Part shown: piece after piece, positions 12,073-24,340 of the stretch
Numbering within the stretch: position 1 is the first letter of the stretch
How the letters are laid out: the number at the start of each line of letters is the position of its first letter
DNA from: Hydractinia symbiolongicarpus
Taxonomy: Eukaryota > Cnidaria > Hydrozoa > Anthoathecata > Hydractiniidae
Assembly (NCBI RefSeq): GCF_029227915.1
Contig: NC_079880.1
Location: 7,504,001 to 7,568,000 of the forward strand
Reading direction: 5' to 3'
DNA length: 64,000 bases
Notes under the pieces: generated by a model
What the model was told of the DNA's origin: nothing
What the model saw: only the letters and a program-made list of their open reading frames with translations
Databases searched by the model: none
Translations under genes and position numbers: made by a program

Positions 12073-15000
12073 AGTCAACTTGTCTCACTTATCACATTTA
12101 TATGATCACAGTCCAAAGTTAGTTCAATTAAGTCCCACAGTCAATCGTTTCACTGCTAAAGGCGATGCAACTTAGTAATATCAGATAAATATTGCTAAAT
12201 ACATGTCGGTACGAATATGTGACACAACCGTTGCAACTCAAACGGACTGACACCGTTACAAAGTCAATGAAATGTAGTTTTTGAAACTATCGCTATTTCT
12301 TCAGCGCGCGGTAACGGATAGGATTGATCCCACAGTAAAGAATGACTTATTTATCTAAATTTTTAAATGAAGCGCCACCACAGCGCCCAGTGTAATCGCT
12401 GAGTTCCGGTAATCATATAAAATTAAGAAGAATGTTATTTCTTGGAGTCAACTTGTCTCACTTATAACATTTATATGATCACAGTCCAAAATCATTCCAA
12501 TTTTGTCCCACAGTCAATCGTTTCACTGTTAAAAGCGATGCAACCTAGTAATATGCGAAAAATATCGCTAAATACATGTTGGTACAAATATGTGATCCAA
12601 CCGTTGAAACTCAAACGGACTGACACCGTTAGAAAGTCAGTGAAATGTAGTATTTGAAACTGTCTCTATTTCTTAAGCGCGCTAATGGCTAGGATTGGTC
12701 CCATAGTAAAAAAATGACTTTTTTTAGCTTAATTCTTAAATGAAGCGCTACCACAGCGCCCAGTGTAATTGTTGAGTTTCGGCAATCATGTCAAATTAAG
12801 AAGATTGTTATTTCTTGGAGTCCAATTGTCTCATTTATCACATTTATCAGGCCACAGTCCAAAGTTAGTTCAATTAAGTCCCACATTCAATCGTTTCACT
12901 GCTAAAAGCGATGCAACTTAGTAATATCAGATAAGTATTGCTAAATACATGTCGGTACGAATATGTGACACAACCGTTGCAACTCAAACGGACTGACACT
13001 GTTAGAAAGTCAATGAAATGTAGTTTTTGAAACTATCGTTATTTCTTCAGTGCGCGACAACGGATAGGATTGATCCCACAGTAAAGAATGACTTATTTAT
13101 CTAAATTTTTAAATGAAGCGCTACCACAGCGCCCAGTGTAATCGCTGAGTTCCGGTAATCATGTCAAATTAAGAAGAATGTTATTTCTTGGAGTCAACTT
13201 GTCTCACTTATAACATTCATATGATCACAGTCCAAAATCAGTCCAATTTTGTCCCACAGTCAATCGTTTCACTGTTAAAAGCGATGCAACCTAGTAATAT
13301 GAGAAAAATATCGCTAAATGCATTTTTGTGCGAATATGTGACCCAACCGTTGAAACTCAAACGGACTGACACCGTTAGAAAGTCAGTGAAATGTTGTATT
13401 TGAAACTGTCGCTATTTCTTCAGCGTGCGATAAGGGCTAGGATTGGTCCCACAGTAAAGAATGACTCATTTATCTAAATTCTTAAATGAAGCGCTACCAC
13501 AACGCCCTGTGTAATCGCTGAGTTCCGGCAATCACGTCAAATTAAGAAGAATGTTATTTCTTGGAGTCCAATTGTCTCATTTATCACATTTATCAGGCCA
13601 CAGTCCAAAGTTAGTTCAATTAAGTCCCACAGTCAATCGTTTCACTGCTAAAAGCGATGCAACTTAGTAATATCAGATAAATATCACTAAATACATGTCG
13701 GTACGAATATGTGACCCAACCGTTGCAACTCAAACGGACTGACACCGTTAGAAAGTCAATGAAATGTAGTTTTTGAAACTATCGCTATTTCTTCAGCGCG
13801 CGATAACGGATAGGATTGATCCCACAGTAAAGAATGACTTATTTATCTAAATTTTTAAATGAAGTGCTACCACAGCGCCCAGTGTAATCGCTAAGTTCCG
13901 GTAATCATGTCAAATTAAGAAGAATGTTATTTCTTGGAGTCAACTTGTCTCACTTATAACATTTATACGATCACAGTCCAAAATCAGTCCAATTTTGTCC
14001 CACAGTCAATCGTTTCACTGTTAAAAGCGATGCAACCTAGTAATATCAAAAAAACAATTCGCTAAATACATGTTGGTACGAATATGTGACCCAACCGTTG
14101 TAACTCAAACGGACTGACACCGTTACAAAGTTATTGAAATGTAGTTTTTGAAACTGTCGCTATTTTTTCAGCACGCGCTAACGGCTAGGATTGGTCCCAC
14201 AGTAAAAAAATGACTTTTTGTAGCTTAATTCTTAAATGAAGCGCTACCACAGCGCCCAGTGTCATCGCTGAGTTCCGGCAATCATGTCAAATTAAAAAGA
14301 ATGTTATTTCTAGGAGTCCACTTGTCTCACTTATAACATTTTTAAGATCACAGTCCATAATCAGTTCAATTAAGTCCAACAGTCAATTGTTTAACTGTTA
14401 AAAGCTATACAACCTAGTAAGACCGGACAAATAGCACGAAATACATGTTGGTACGAATATGTGACTCAACCGTTGTAATTCAAACGGATTGATACTGTTA
14501 GAAAGACAATGAAATGTAGTTTTTGAAACTGTCGCTATTTCTTCAGCGCGCGATAACGGCTAAGATTGGTCCCACAGTAAAGAATGACCTATTTATCTAA
14601 ATTCTAAATTGAAGCGCTACCACAGCGTCCAGAGCAATCGCTGAGTCTCGGCAATCATTTCAAATTAAGACGACTGGTTTTTCTTGGAGTCCACTTGTCT
14701 CACTTATAACATTTATAAGGTCACAGTCCAAAATCAGTTCAATTTAGCACCACAGTCAATCGTTTCACTGTTAAAAGCGATGCAACCTAGTAATATGAGA
14801 AAAATATCCGTAAACACATGTTGGTACGAATACGTGACGCAAACGTTGTAACTGAAGTGGATTGTTACCGTTAGAAAGTCAATGAAATGTAGTTTTTGAA
14901 ACTATCGCTATTTCTTCAGCGCCCGATAACGGCTAGGATTGGTCCCACAGTAAAGAATGACTCATTTATCTAAATTTTTAAATGAAGCGCTACCACAGCG

Positions 15001-15290
15001 CCCAGTGTAATCGCTGAGTTCCGGCAATCACGTCAAATTAAGAAGAATGTTATTTCTTGGAGTCCAATTGTCTCATTTATCACATTTATCAGGTCACAGT
15101 CCAAAGTTAGTTCAATTAAGTCCAACAGTCAATCGTATCACTGCTAAAAGCGATGCAACTTAGTAATATCAGATAAACATCGCTAAATACATGTCGGTAC
15201 GAATATGTGACACAACCGTTGCAACTCAAACGGACTGACACCGTTACAAAGTCAATGAAATGTAGTTTTTGAAACTATCGCTATATCTTC
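12073..15290 (+). repeat. Mixed subfamily L monomers
   Basis: About nine L-type monomers. The part from about 12,109 to 12,720 resembles the two-monomer segment near 6,510-7,110 (TAAAGGCGATGCAACTT followed by the ATATGCGAAAAATATCGC type). The CAAAAAAACAATTCGC monomer occurs near 14,045 and the GACCGGACAAATAGCAC monomer near 14,420. No simple period other than the monomer itself was seen here. Confidence 0.75.
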
Positions 15291-17165
15291 AGCGCGCGAT
15301 AACGGATAGGATTGATCCCACAGTAAAGAATGACTTATTTATCTAAATTTTTAAATGAAGCGCTACCGCAGCGCCCAGTGTAATCGCTGAGTTCCGGTAA
15401 GCATGTCAAATTAAGAAGAATGTTATTTCTTGGAGTCAACTTGTTTCACTTATAACATTTATATGATCACAGTCCAAAATCAGTCCAATTTTGTCCCACA
15501 GTCAATCGTTTCACTGTTAAAAGCGATGCAACGTAGTAATATGAGAAAAATATTGCTAAATACATGTCGGTACGATTATGTGACACAACCGTTGCAACTC
15601 AAACGGACTGACACCGTTAGAAAGTCAGTGAAATGTAGTATTTGAAACTGTCGCTATTTCTTCAGCGCGCGATAAGGGCTAGGATTGGTCCCACAGTAAA
15701 GAATGACTCATTCATCTAAATTCTTAAATGAAGCGCTACCACAGCGCCCTGTGTAATCGCTGAGTTCCGGCAATCACGTCAAATTAAGAAGAATGTTATT
15801 TCTTGGAGTCCAATTGTCTCATTTATCACATTTATCAGGCCACAGTCCAAAGTTAGTTCAATTAAGTCCCACAGTCAATCGTTTCACTGCTAAAAGCGAT
15901 GCAACTTAGTAATATCAGATAAATATCACTAAATACATGTCGGTACGAATATATGACACAACAGTTGCAACTCAAACGGACTGACACCGTTACAAAGTCA
16001 ATAAAATGTAGTTTTTGAAACTATCGCTATTTCTTCAGAGCGCGATAACGGATAGCATTGATCCCACAGTAAAGAATAACTTATTTATCTAAATTTTTAA
16101 ATGAAGTGCTACCACAGCGCCCAGTGTAATCGCTGAGTTCCGGTAATCATGTCAAATTAAGAAGAATGTTATTTCTTGGAGTCAACTTGTCTCACTTATA
16201 ACATTTATATGATCACAGTCCAAAATCAGTCCAATTTTGTCCCACAGTCAGTCGTTTCACTGTTAAAAGCGATGCAACCTAGTAATATCAAAAAAACAAT
16301 TCGCTAAATACATGTTGGTATGAATATGTGACCCAACAGTTGTAACTCAAACGGACTGACACCGTTAAAAAGTCATTGAAATGTAGTTTTTGAAACTGTC
16401 GCTATTTCTTCAGCGCGCGCTATCGGCTAGGATTGGTCCCACAGTAAAAAAATGACTTTTTGTAGCTTAATTCTTAAATGAAGCGCTACCACAGCGCCCA
16501 GTGTCATCGCTGAGTTCCGGGAATCATGTCAAATTAAAAAGAATGTTATTTCTAGCAGTCCACTTGTCTCACTTATAACATTTTTAATATCACAGTCCAT
16601 AATCAGTTCAATTAAGTCCAACAGTCAATTGTTTCACTGTTAAAAGCGATGCAACCTAGTAATATCAAAAAAACAATTCGCTAAATACATGTTGGTACGT
16701 ATATGTGACCCAACCGTTGTAACTCAAACGGACTGACACCGTTAGAAAGTCATTGAAATGTAGTTTTTGAAACTGTCGCTATTTCTTCAGCGCGCGCTAT
16801 CGGCTAGGATTGGTCCCACAGTAAAAAAATGACTTTTTGTAGCTTAATTCTTAAATGAAGCGCTACCACAGCGCCCAGTGTCATCGCTGAGTTCCGGCAA
16901 TCATGTCAAATTAAAAAGAATTTTATTTCTAGCAGTCCACTTGTCTCACTTATAACATTTCTAATATCACAGTCCATAATCAGTTCAATTAAGTCCAACA
17001 GTCAATTGTTTCACTGTTAAAAGCGATGCAACCTAGTAATATCAAAAAAACAATTCGCTAAATACATGTTGGTACGAATATGTTACCCAACCGTTGCAAC
17101 TCAAACGGACTGACACCGTTACAAAGTCAATAAAATGTAGTTTTTGAAACTATCGCTATTTCTTC
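15291..17165 (+). repeat. Five-monomer HOR, copy 1 (1,875 bp)
   Basis: The word AGCGCGCGATAA introduces the unit at 15,291, 17,166 and 18,664. In copy 1 the monomer order is A (GTCGGTACGATTATGTG), B (ATCACTAAATACATG), C (AGTGCTACCACAG with CAAAAAAACAATTCGC), D (CCGGGAATCATG) and D' (CCGGCAATCATG). The last three carry the CAAAAAAACAATTCGC insertion, which makes some of these monomers about 375 bp. Confidence 0.88.
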
Positions 17166-18663
17166 AGCGCGCGATAACGGATAGGATTGATCCCACAGTA
17201 AAGAATGACTTATTTATCTAAATTTTTAAATGAAGCGCTACCGCAGCGCCCAGTGTAATCGCTGAGTTCCGGTAAGCATGTCAAATTAAGAAGAATGTTA
17301 TTTCTTGGAGTCAACTTGTTTCATTTATAACATTTATATGATCACAGTCCAAAATCAGTCCAATTTTGTCCCACAGTCAATCGTTTCACTGTTAAAAGCG
17401 ATGCAACGTAGTAATATGAGAAAAATATTGCTAAATACATGTCGGTACGATTATGTGACACAACCGTTGCAACTCAAACGGACTGACACCGTTAGAAAGT
17501 CAGTGAAATGTAGTATTTGAAACTGTCGCTATTTCTTCAGCGCGCGATAAGGGTTAGGATTGGTCCCACAGTAAAGAATGACTCATTCATCTAAATTCTT
17601 AAATGAAGCGCTACCACAGCGCCCTGTGTAATCGCTGAGTTCCGGCAATCACGTCAAATTAAGAAGAATGTTATTTCTTGGAGTCCAATTGTCTCATTTA
17701 TCACATTTATCAGGCCACAGTCCAAAGTTAGTTCAATTAAGTCCCACAGTCAATCGTTTCACTGCTAAAAGCGATGCAACTTAGTAATATCAGATAAATA
17801 TCACTAAATACATGTCGGTACGAATATATGACACAACCGTTGCAACTCAAACGGACTGACACCGTTACAAAGTCAATAAAATGTAGTTTTTGAAACTATC
17901 GCTATTTCTTCAGAGCGCGATAACGGATAGCATTGATCCCACAGTAAAGAATAACTTATTTATCTAAATTTTTAAATGAAGCGCTACCACAGCGCCCAGT
18001 GTCATCGCTGAGTTCCGGGAATCATGTCAAATTAAAAAGAATGTTATTTCTAGCAGTCCACTTGTCTCACTTATAACATTTTTAATATCACAGTCCATAA
18101 TCAGTTCAATTAAGTCCAACAGTCAATTGTTTCACTGTTAAAAGCGATGCAACCTAGTAATATCAAAAAAACAATTCGCTAAATACATGTTGGTACGTAT
18201 ATGTGACCCAACCGTTGTAACTCAAACGGACTGACACCGTTAGAAAGTCATTGAAATGTAGTTTTTGAAACTGTCGCTATTTCTTCAGCGCGCGCTATCG
18301 GCTAGGATTGGTCCCACAGTAAAAAAATGACTTTTTGTAGCTTAATTCTTAAATGAAGCGCTACCACAGCGCCCAGTGTCATCGCTGAGTTCCGGCAATC
18401 ATGTCAAATTAAAAAGAATGTTATTTCTAGCAGTCCACTTGTCTCACTTATAACATTTCTAATATCACAGTCCATAATCAGTTCAATTAAGTCCAACAGT
18501 CAATTGTTTCACTGTTAAAAGCGATGCAACCTAGTAATATCAAAAAAACAATTCGCTAAATACATGTTGGTACGAATATGTTACCCAACCGTTGCAACTC
18601 AAACGGACTGACACCGTTACAAAGTCAATAAAATGTAGTTTTTGAAACTATCGCTATTTTTTC
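17166..18663 (+). repeat. HOR copy 2, contracted to four monomers (1,498 bp)
   Basis: This copy is 377 bp shorter than copy 1. Monomers A and B match copy 1. The next monomer starts as type C (AGAGCGCGATAACGGATAGC, TAAAGAATAACTTATT) and continues as type D (AGCGCTACC, CCGGGAATCATG). This is therefore a C/D hybrid and one monomer has been lost. D' follows normally. Confidence 0.88.
17960..17985 (+). repeat. Crossover point in a C/D hybrid monomer
   Basis: Left of this stretch the sequence follows monomer C (compare 16,025-16,105). Right of it the sequence follows monomer D (compare 16,480-16,560). The switch lies within the shared TTAAATGAAG word immediately before GCGCTACCACAGCGC. This is what an unequal crossover between misaligned neighbouring monomers leaves behind. 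Confidence 0.8.
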
Positions 18664-20195
18664 AGCGCGCGATAACGGATAGGATTGATCCCACAGTAAA
18701 GAATGACTTATTTATCTAAATTTTTAAATGAAGCGCTACCGCAGCGCCCAGTGTAATCGCTGAGTTCCGGTAAGCATGTCAAATTAAGAAGAATGTTATT
18801 TCTTGGAGTCAACTTGTTTCATTTATAACATTTATATGATCACAGTCCAAAATCAGTCCAATTTTGTCCCACAGTCAATCGTTTCACTGTTAAAAGCGAT
18901 GCAACGTAGTAATATGAGAAAAATATTGCTAAATACATGTCGGTACGATTATGTGACACAACCGTTGCAACTCAAACGGACTGACACCGTTAGAAAGTCA
19001 GTGAAATGTAGTATTTGAAACTGTCGCTATTTCTTCAGCGCGCGATAAGGGCTAGGATTGGTCCCACAGTAAAGAATGACTCATTCATCTAAATTCTTAA
19101 ATGAAGCGCTACCACAGCGCCCTGTGTAATCGCTGAGTTCCGGCAATCACGTCAAATTAAGAAGAATGTTATTTCTTGGAGTCCAATTGTCTCATTTATC
19201 ACATTTATCAGGCCACAGTCCAAAGTTAGTTCAATTAAGTCCCACAGTCAATCGTTTCACTGCTAAAAGCGATGCAACTTAGTAATATCAGATAAATATC
19301 ACTAAATACATGTCGGTACGAATATATGACACAACCGTTGCAACTCAAACGGACTGACACCGTTACAAAGTCAATAAAATGTAGTTTTTGAAACTATCGC
19401 TATTTCTTCAGAGCGCGATAACGGATAGCATTGATCCCACAGTAAAGAATAACTTATTTATCTAAATTTTTAAATGAAGTGCTACCACAGCGCCCAGTGT
19501 AATCGCTGAGTTCCGGTAATCATGTCAAATTAAGAAGAATGTTATTTCTTGGAGTCAACTTGTCTCACTTATAACATTTATATGATCACAGTCCAAAATC
19601 AGTCCAATTTTGTCCCACAGTCAATCGTTTCACTGTTAAAAGCGATGCAACCTAGTAATATCAAAAAAACAATTCGCTAAATACATGTTGGTATGAATAT
19701 GTGACCCAACAGTTGTAACTCAAACGGACTGACACCGTTAGAAAGTCATTGAAATGTAGTTTTTGAAACTGTCGCTATTTCTTCAGCGCGCGCTATCGGC
19801 TAGGATTGGTCCCACAGTAAAAAAATGACTTTTTGTAGCTTAATTCTTAAATGAAGCGCTACCACAGCGCCCAGTGTCATCGCTGAGTTCCGGGAATCAT
19901 GTCAAATTAAAAAGAATGTTATTTCTAGCAGTCCACTTGTCTCACTTATAACATTTTTAATATCACAGTCCATAATCAGTTCAATTAAGTCCAACAGTCA
20001 ATTGTTTCACTGTTAAAAGCGATGCAACCTAGTAATATCAAAAAAACAATTCGCTAAATACATGTTGGTACGAATATGTGACCCAACCGTTGTAACTCAA
20101 ACGGACTGACACCGTTAGAAAGTCATTGAAATGTAGTTTTTGAAACTGTCGCTATTTCTTCAGCGCGCGCTATCGGCTAGGATTGGTCCCACAGT
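18664..20195 (+). repeat. HOR copy 3, partial (A, B, C, D)
   Basis: Monomers A and B match copy 2 at an offset of 1,498 bp and copy 1 at 3,373 bp. C and D follow as in copy 1. After CGCGCGCTATCGGCTAGG near 20,163 the sequence continues as CAGTAAAGAATAACTT instead of CAGTAAAAAAATGAC, so the D' monomer is missing and a C-like monomer follows. Confidence 0.85.
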
Positions 20196-20359
20196 AAAGA
20201 ATAACTTATTTATCTAAATTTTTAAATGAAGTGCTACCACAGCGCCCAGTGTAATCGCTGAGTTCCGGTAATCATGTCAAATTAAGAAGAATGTTATTTC
20301 TTGGAGTCAACTTGTCTCACTTATAACATTTATATGATCACAGTCCAAAATCAGTCCAA

Positions 20360-20400
20360 TTTTGTCCCACAGTCAATCGTTTTACTGTTAAAAGCGATGC
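20360..20400 (+). repeat. Switch from subfamily L to subfamily R
   Basis: Up to about 20,375 the monomer is L type (GATCACAGTCCAAAATCAG, TTTTGTCCCACAG). Immediately after, it is R type (CGTTTTACTGTTAAAAGCG, CTAGTAGTATCTGAAACAT, CTAAATGCATGTTGG). The switch occurs inside a single monomer within the conserved GTCAATCGTTT word. No foreign sequence marks the junction. Confidence 0.8.
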
Positions 20401-23400
20401 AACCTAGTAGTATCTGAAACATATCGCTAAATGCATGTTGGTACGAATATGTAACGCAACCGTTGTACCTCAAACGGACTGATACCGTTAGAAGGTCAAT
20501 GAAATGTAGTTTTTGAAACAGTGTCTATGTCTTCAGCGTAAGCTAACGGCTAGGATTGGTCCTACATTAAAAAATGGGTTCTCTATATACATTTTTATAT
20601 AAAGCGCTACCACAGCGACCAGTGTAATTCCTGAGTTTTAGCAATCATGGCAAAGTAAGACGAATGTTATTTCTTGGAGTCCAATTGACTCATTTTTCAC
20701 ATTTATAAGGTCAAAGTCTAAAATTAGTTCAATTAGGTCCCACAGACAATCATTTCACTGTTAAAATCGATGCAACCTAGCAATATCAGAACAATATCGC
20801 TAAATACATGTTGGTACGAATATGTTACGCAACTGTTATACCTCAAACGGACTGATACCGTTAGAAAGTCAATGAAATGTAGTTTTTGAAACTGTCTTGA
20901 TTTCTTCAGTGCGCGTTAACGGTTACGATTGGTTCCACAGGGCAAAATAGCTTATTTATCTACATTTTTATTGAAGCGCTACCACAGCGGTCAGTGTAAT
21001 CGCTAAGTTCTAGCAATCATGTCAAAGTAAGACGAATGTTATTTCTTGGAGTCCAATTGGCTCATTTTTCACATTTATAAGGTCAAAGTCCAAAATCAGT
21101 TTAAATAAGTCCCACAGTCAATCGTTTCACTGTTAAAAGCGATGCAACCTAGTAGTATCAGAAAAATATCGCTAAATACATGTTGGTACGAATATGTTAC
21201 GCAACTGTTATACCTCAAACGGACTGATACCGTTAGAAAGTCAATGAAATGTAGTTTTTGAAACTGTCTCGATTTTTTCAGTGCGCGTTAACGGTTACGA
21301 TTGGTTCCACAGGGCAAAATAGCTTATCTATCTACATTTTTATTGAAGCGCTACCACCGCGCCCAGTGTAATCGCTGAGTTCCAGTAATCATGTCAAATT
21401 AAGAAGAATGTTATTTCTTGGAGTGGAATTGTCTTATTTATCACATTTATAAGGTCAAAGTCTAAAATCAGTTTAAATAAGTCCCACAGTCAATCGTTTC
21501 ACTGTTAAAAGCGATGCAACCTAGTAGTATCAGAAAAATATCGCTAAAGACATGTTGGTACGAATATGTTACGCAACCGTTGTAACTCAAAGGGACTGAT
21601 ACCGTTAGAAACTCAATGAAATGTACTTTTTGAAACTGTTTCTATTTCTTCAGCGCGCGCTAACGGCTAGGATTGGTCCCACAGTAAAAAATAGCTTATT
21701 TATCTACATTTTTAAATGAAGCGCTACCACAGCGCCCAGTGTAATCGCTAAGTTCTAGCAATCATGTCAAAGTAAGACGAATGTTATTTCTTGGAGTCCA
21801 ATTGGCTCATTTTTCACATTTATAAGGTCAAAGTCCAAAATCAATTTAAATAAATCCCACAGTCAATCGTTTCACTGTTAAAAGCGATTCAACCTAGTAG
21901 TATCAGAAAAATATCGCTAAAGACATGTTGGTACGAATATGTTACGCAACCGTTGTAACTCAAAGGGACTGATACCGTTAGAAACTCAATGAAATGTACT
22001 TTTTGAAACTCTTTCTATTTCTTCAGCGCGCGCTAACGGCTAGGATTGGTCCCACAGTAAAAAAAAGCTTATTCATCTACATTTTTAAATGAAGCGCTAC
22101 CACAGCGCCCAGTGTAATCGCTAAGTTCTAGCAATCATGTCAAAGTAAGACGAATGTTGTTTCTTGGAGTCCAATTGGCTCATTTTTCACATTTATCAGG
22201 ACAAAGTCCAAAATCAGTTCAAATAAGTCCCACAGTCAATCGTTTTACTGTTAAAAGCGATGCAATCTGGTAATATCTGAAACATATCGCTAAATGCATG
22301 TTGGTACGAATATGTGACGCAACTCTTGTACCTCAAACTGACTGATACTGTTAGAAAGTCAATGAAATTTAGTCTTTGAAAAAGGGTCTATTTCTTCAGC
22401 GCGCGCTAACGGCTACGATTGGACCCACAGTGCAAAAAGACTTATTTATCTAAATGCTTAAATAAAGCGCTACCACAGCGCCCAGTGTAATCGCGAGGTG
22501 CAAGCAATCATGTCAAATTAAGACGAATGTTATTTCTTGGAGACCAATTGGCTCATTTTTTACATTTATAAGGTCAAAGTCCAAAATCAGTTCAAATAAG
22601 TCCCACAGTCAATCGTTTTACTGTTAAAAGCGATGCAATCTAGTAATATCTGAAACATATCGCAAAATGCATGTTGGTACAAATATGGGACGCAACCGTT
22701 GTACCTCAAACAGACTGATACCGTTAGAAAGTCAATGAAATGTAGTTTTTGAAACAGTGTCCCTGTCTTCAGCGTAAGGTAACGGCTAGGATTGGCCCTA
22801 CATTAAAAAGTGGGTTCTTTATATAGATTTTTAAATACAGCGCTACCACAGCGACCAGTGTAATCGCTGAGTTTTAGCAATCATGGCAAAGTAAAGCGAA
22901 TGTTATTTCTTGGAGTCCAATTGGCTCATTTTTCACATTTGTAAGGTCAAAGACCAAAATCAGTTCAAACAGGTCCCACAGTCAATCGTTTTACTGTTAA
23001 AAGCGATGCAACCTAGTAGTATCTGAAACATATCGCTAAATGCATGTTGGTACGAATATGTGACGCAACCGTTGTACCTCAAACGGACTGATACCGTTAG
23101 AAGGTCAATGAAATGTAGTTTTTGAAACAGTGTCTATGTCTTCAGCGTAAGCTAACGGCTAGGATTGGTCCTACATTAAAAAATGGGTTCTCTATATACA
23201 ATTTTAAATAAAGCGCTACCACAGCGACCAGTGTAATCGCTGAGTTTTAGCAATCATGGCAAAGTAAGACGAATGTTATTTCTTGGAGTCCAATTGACTC
23301 ATTTATCACATTTATAAGGTCAAAGTCTAAAATTAGTTCAATAAGGTCCCACAGTCAATCATTTCACTGTTAAAAGCGATGCAACCTAGTAATATCAGAA

Positions 23401-24340
23401 CAATATCGCTAAATACATGTTGGTACGAATATGTTACGCAACTGTTATACCTCAAACGGACTGATACTGTTAGAAAGTCAATGAAATGTAGTTTTTGAAA
23501 CTGTTTCTATTTCTTCACCGCGCGCTAACGGCTAGGATTGGTCCCACAGTAAAAAATAGCTTATTTATCTACATTTTTAAATGAAGCGCTACCACAGCGC
23601 CCAGTGTAATCGCTAAGTTCTAGCAATCATGTCAAAGTAAGACGAATGTTATTTCTTGGAGTCCAATTGGCTCATTTTTCACATTTATAAGGTCAAGGTC
23701 CAAAATCAGTTCAAATAAGTCACACAGTCAATCGTTTTACTGTTAAAAGCGATGCAACCTAGTAGTATCTGAAACATATCGCTAAATGCATGTTGGTACG
23801 AAAATGTGACGCAACCGTTGTACCTCAAACGGACTGATACCGTTAGAAGGTCAATGAAATGTAGTTTTTGAAACAGTGTCTATGTCTTCAGCGTAAGCTA
23901 ACGGCTAGGATTGGTCCTACATTAAAAAATGGGTTCTCTATATACAATTTTAAATAAAGCGCTACCACAGCGACCAGTGTAATCGCTGAGTTTTAGCAAT
24001 CATGGCAAAGTAAGACGAATGTTATTTCTTGGAGTCCAATTGACTCATTTATCACATTTATAAGGTCAAAGTCTAAAATTAGTTCAATTAGGTCCCACAG
24101 TCAATCATTTCACTGTTAAAAGCGATGCAACCTAGTAATATCAGAACAATATTGCCAAATACATATTGGTACGAATATGTGACGCAACTTATGTAACTTA
24201 AAGGGACTGATACCGTTAGAAACTTAATGAAATGTACTTTTTGAAACTGTTTCTATTTCTTCACCGTGCGCTAACGGCTAGGATTGGTCCCAAAGTAAAA
24301 AATAGCTTATTTATCTACATTTTTAAATGAAGCGCTACCA
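20380..24340 (+). repeat. Mixed subfamily R monomers
   Basis: About ten and a half R-type monomers, recognised by GGTCAAAGTC and GGAGTCCAATTGGCTC or GACTC. Several types are present: GCGCGTTAACGGTTACG with GTTCCACAGGGCAAAATAG (near 20,900 and 21,280), the GGTCCTACATTAAAAAATGG type, and the GACCCACAGTGCAAAAAGAC type. A local dimer with a period of 746 bp runs from about 23,000 to 24,120: the word TGTCTATGTCTTCAG recurs at 23,131 and 23,877. Confidence 0.78.
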
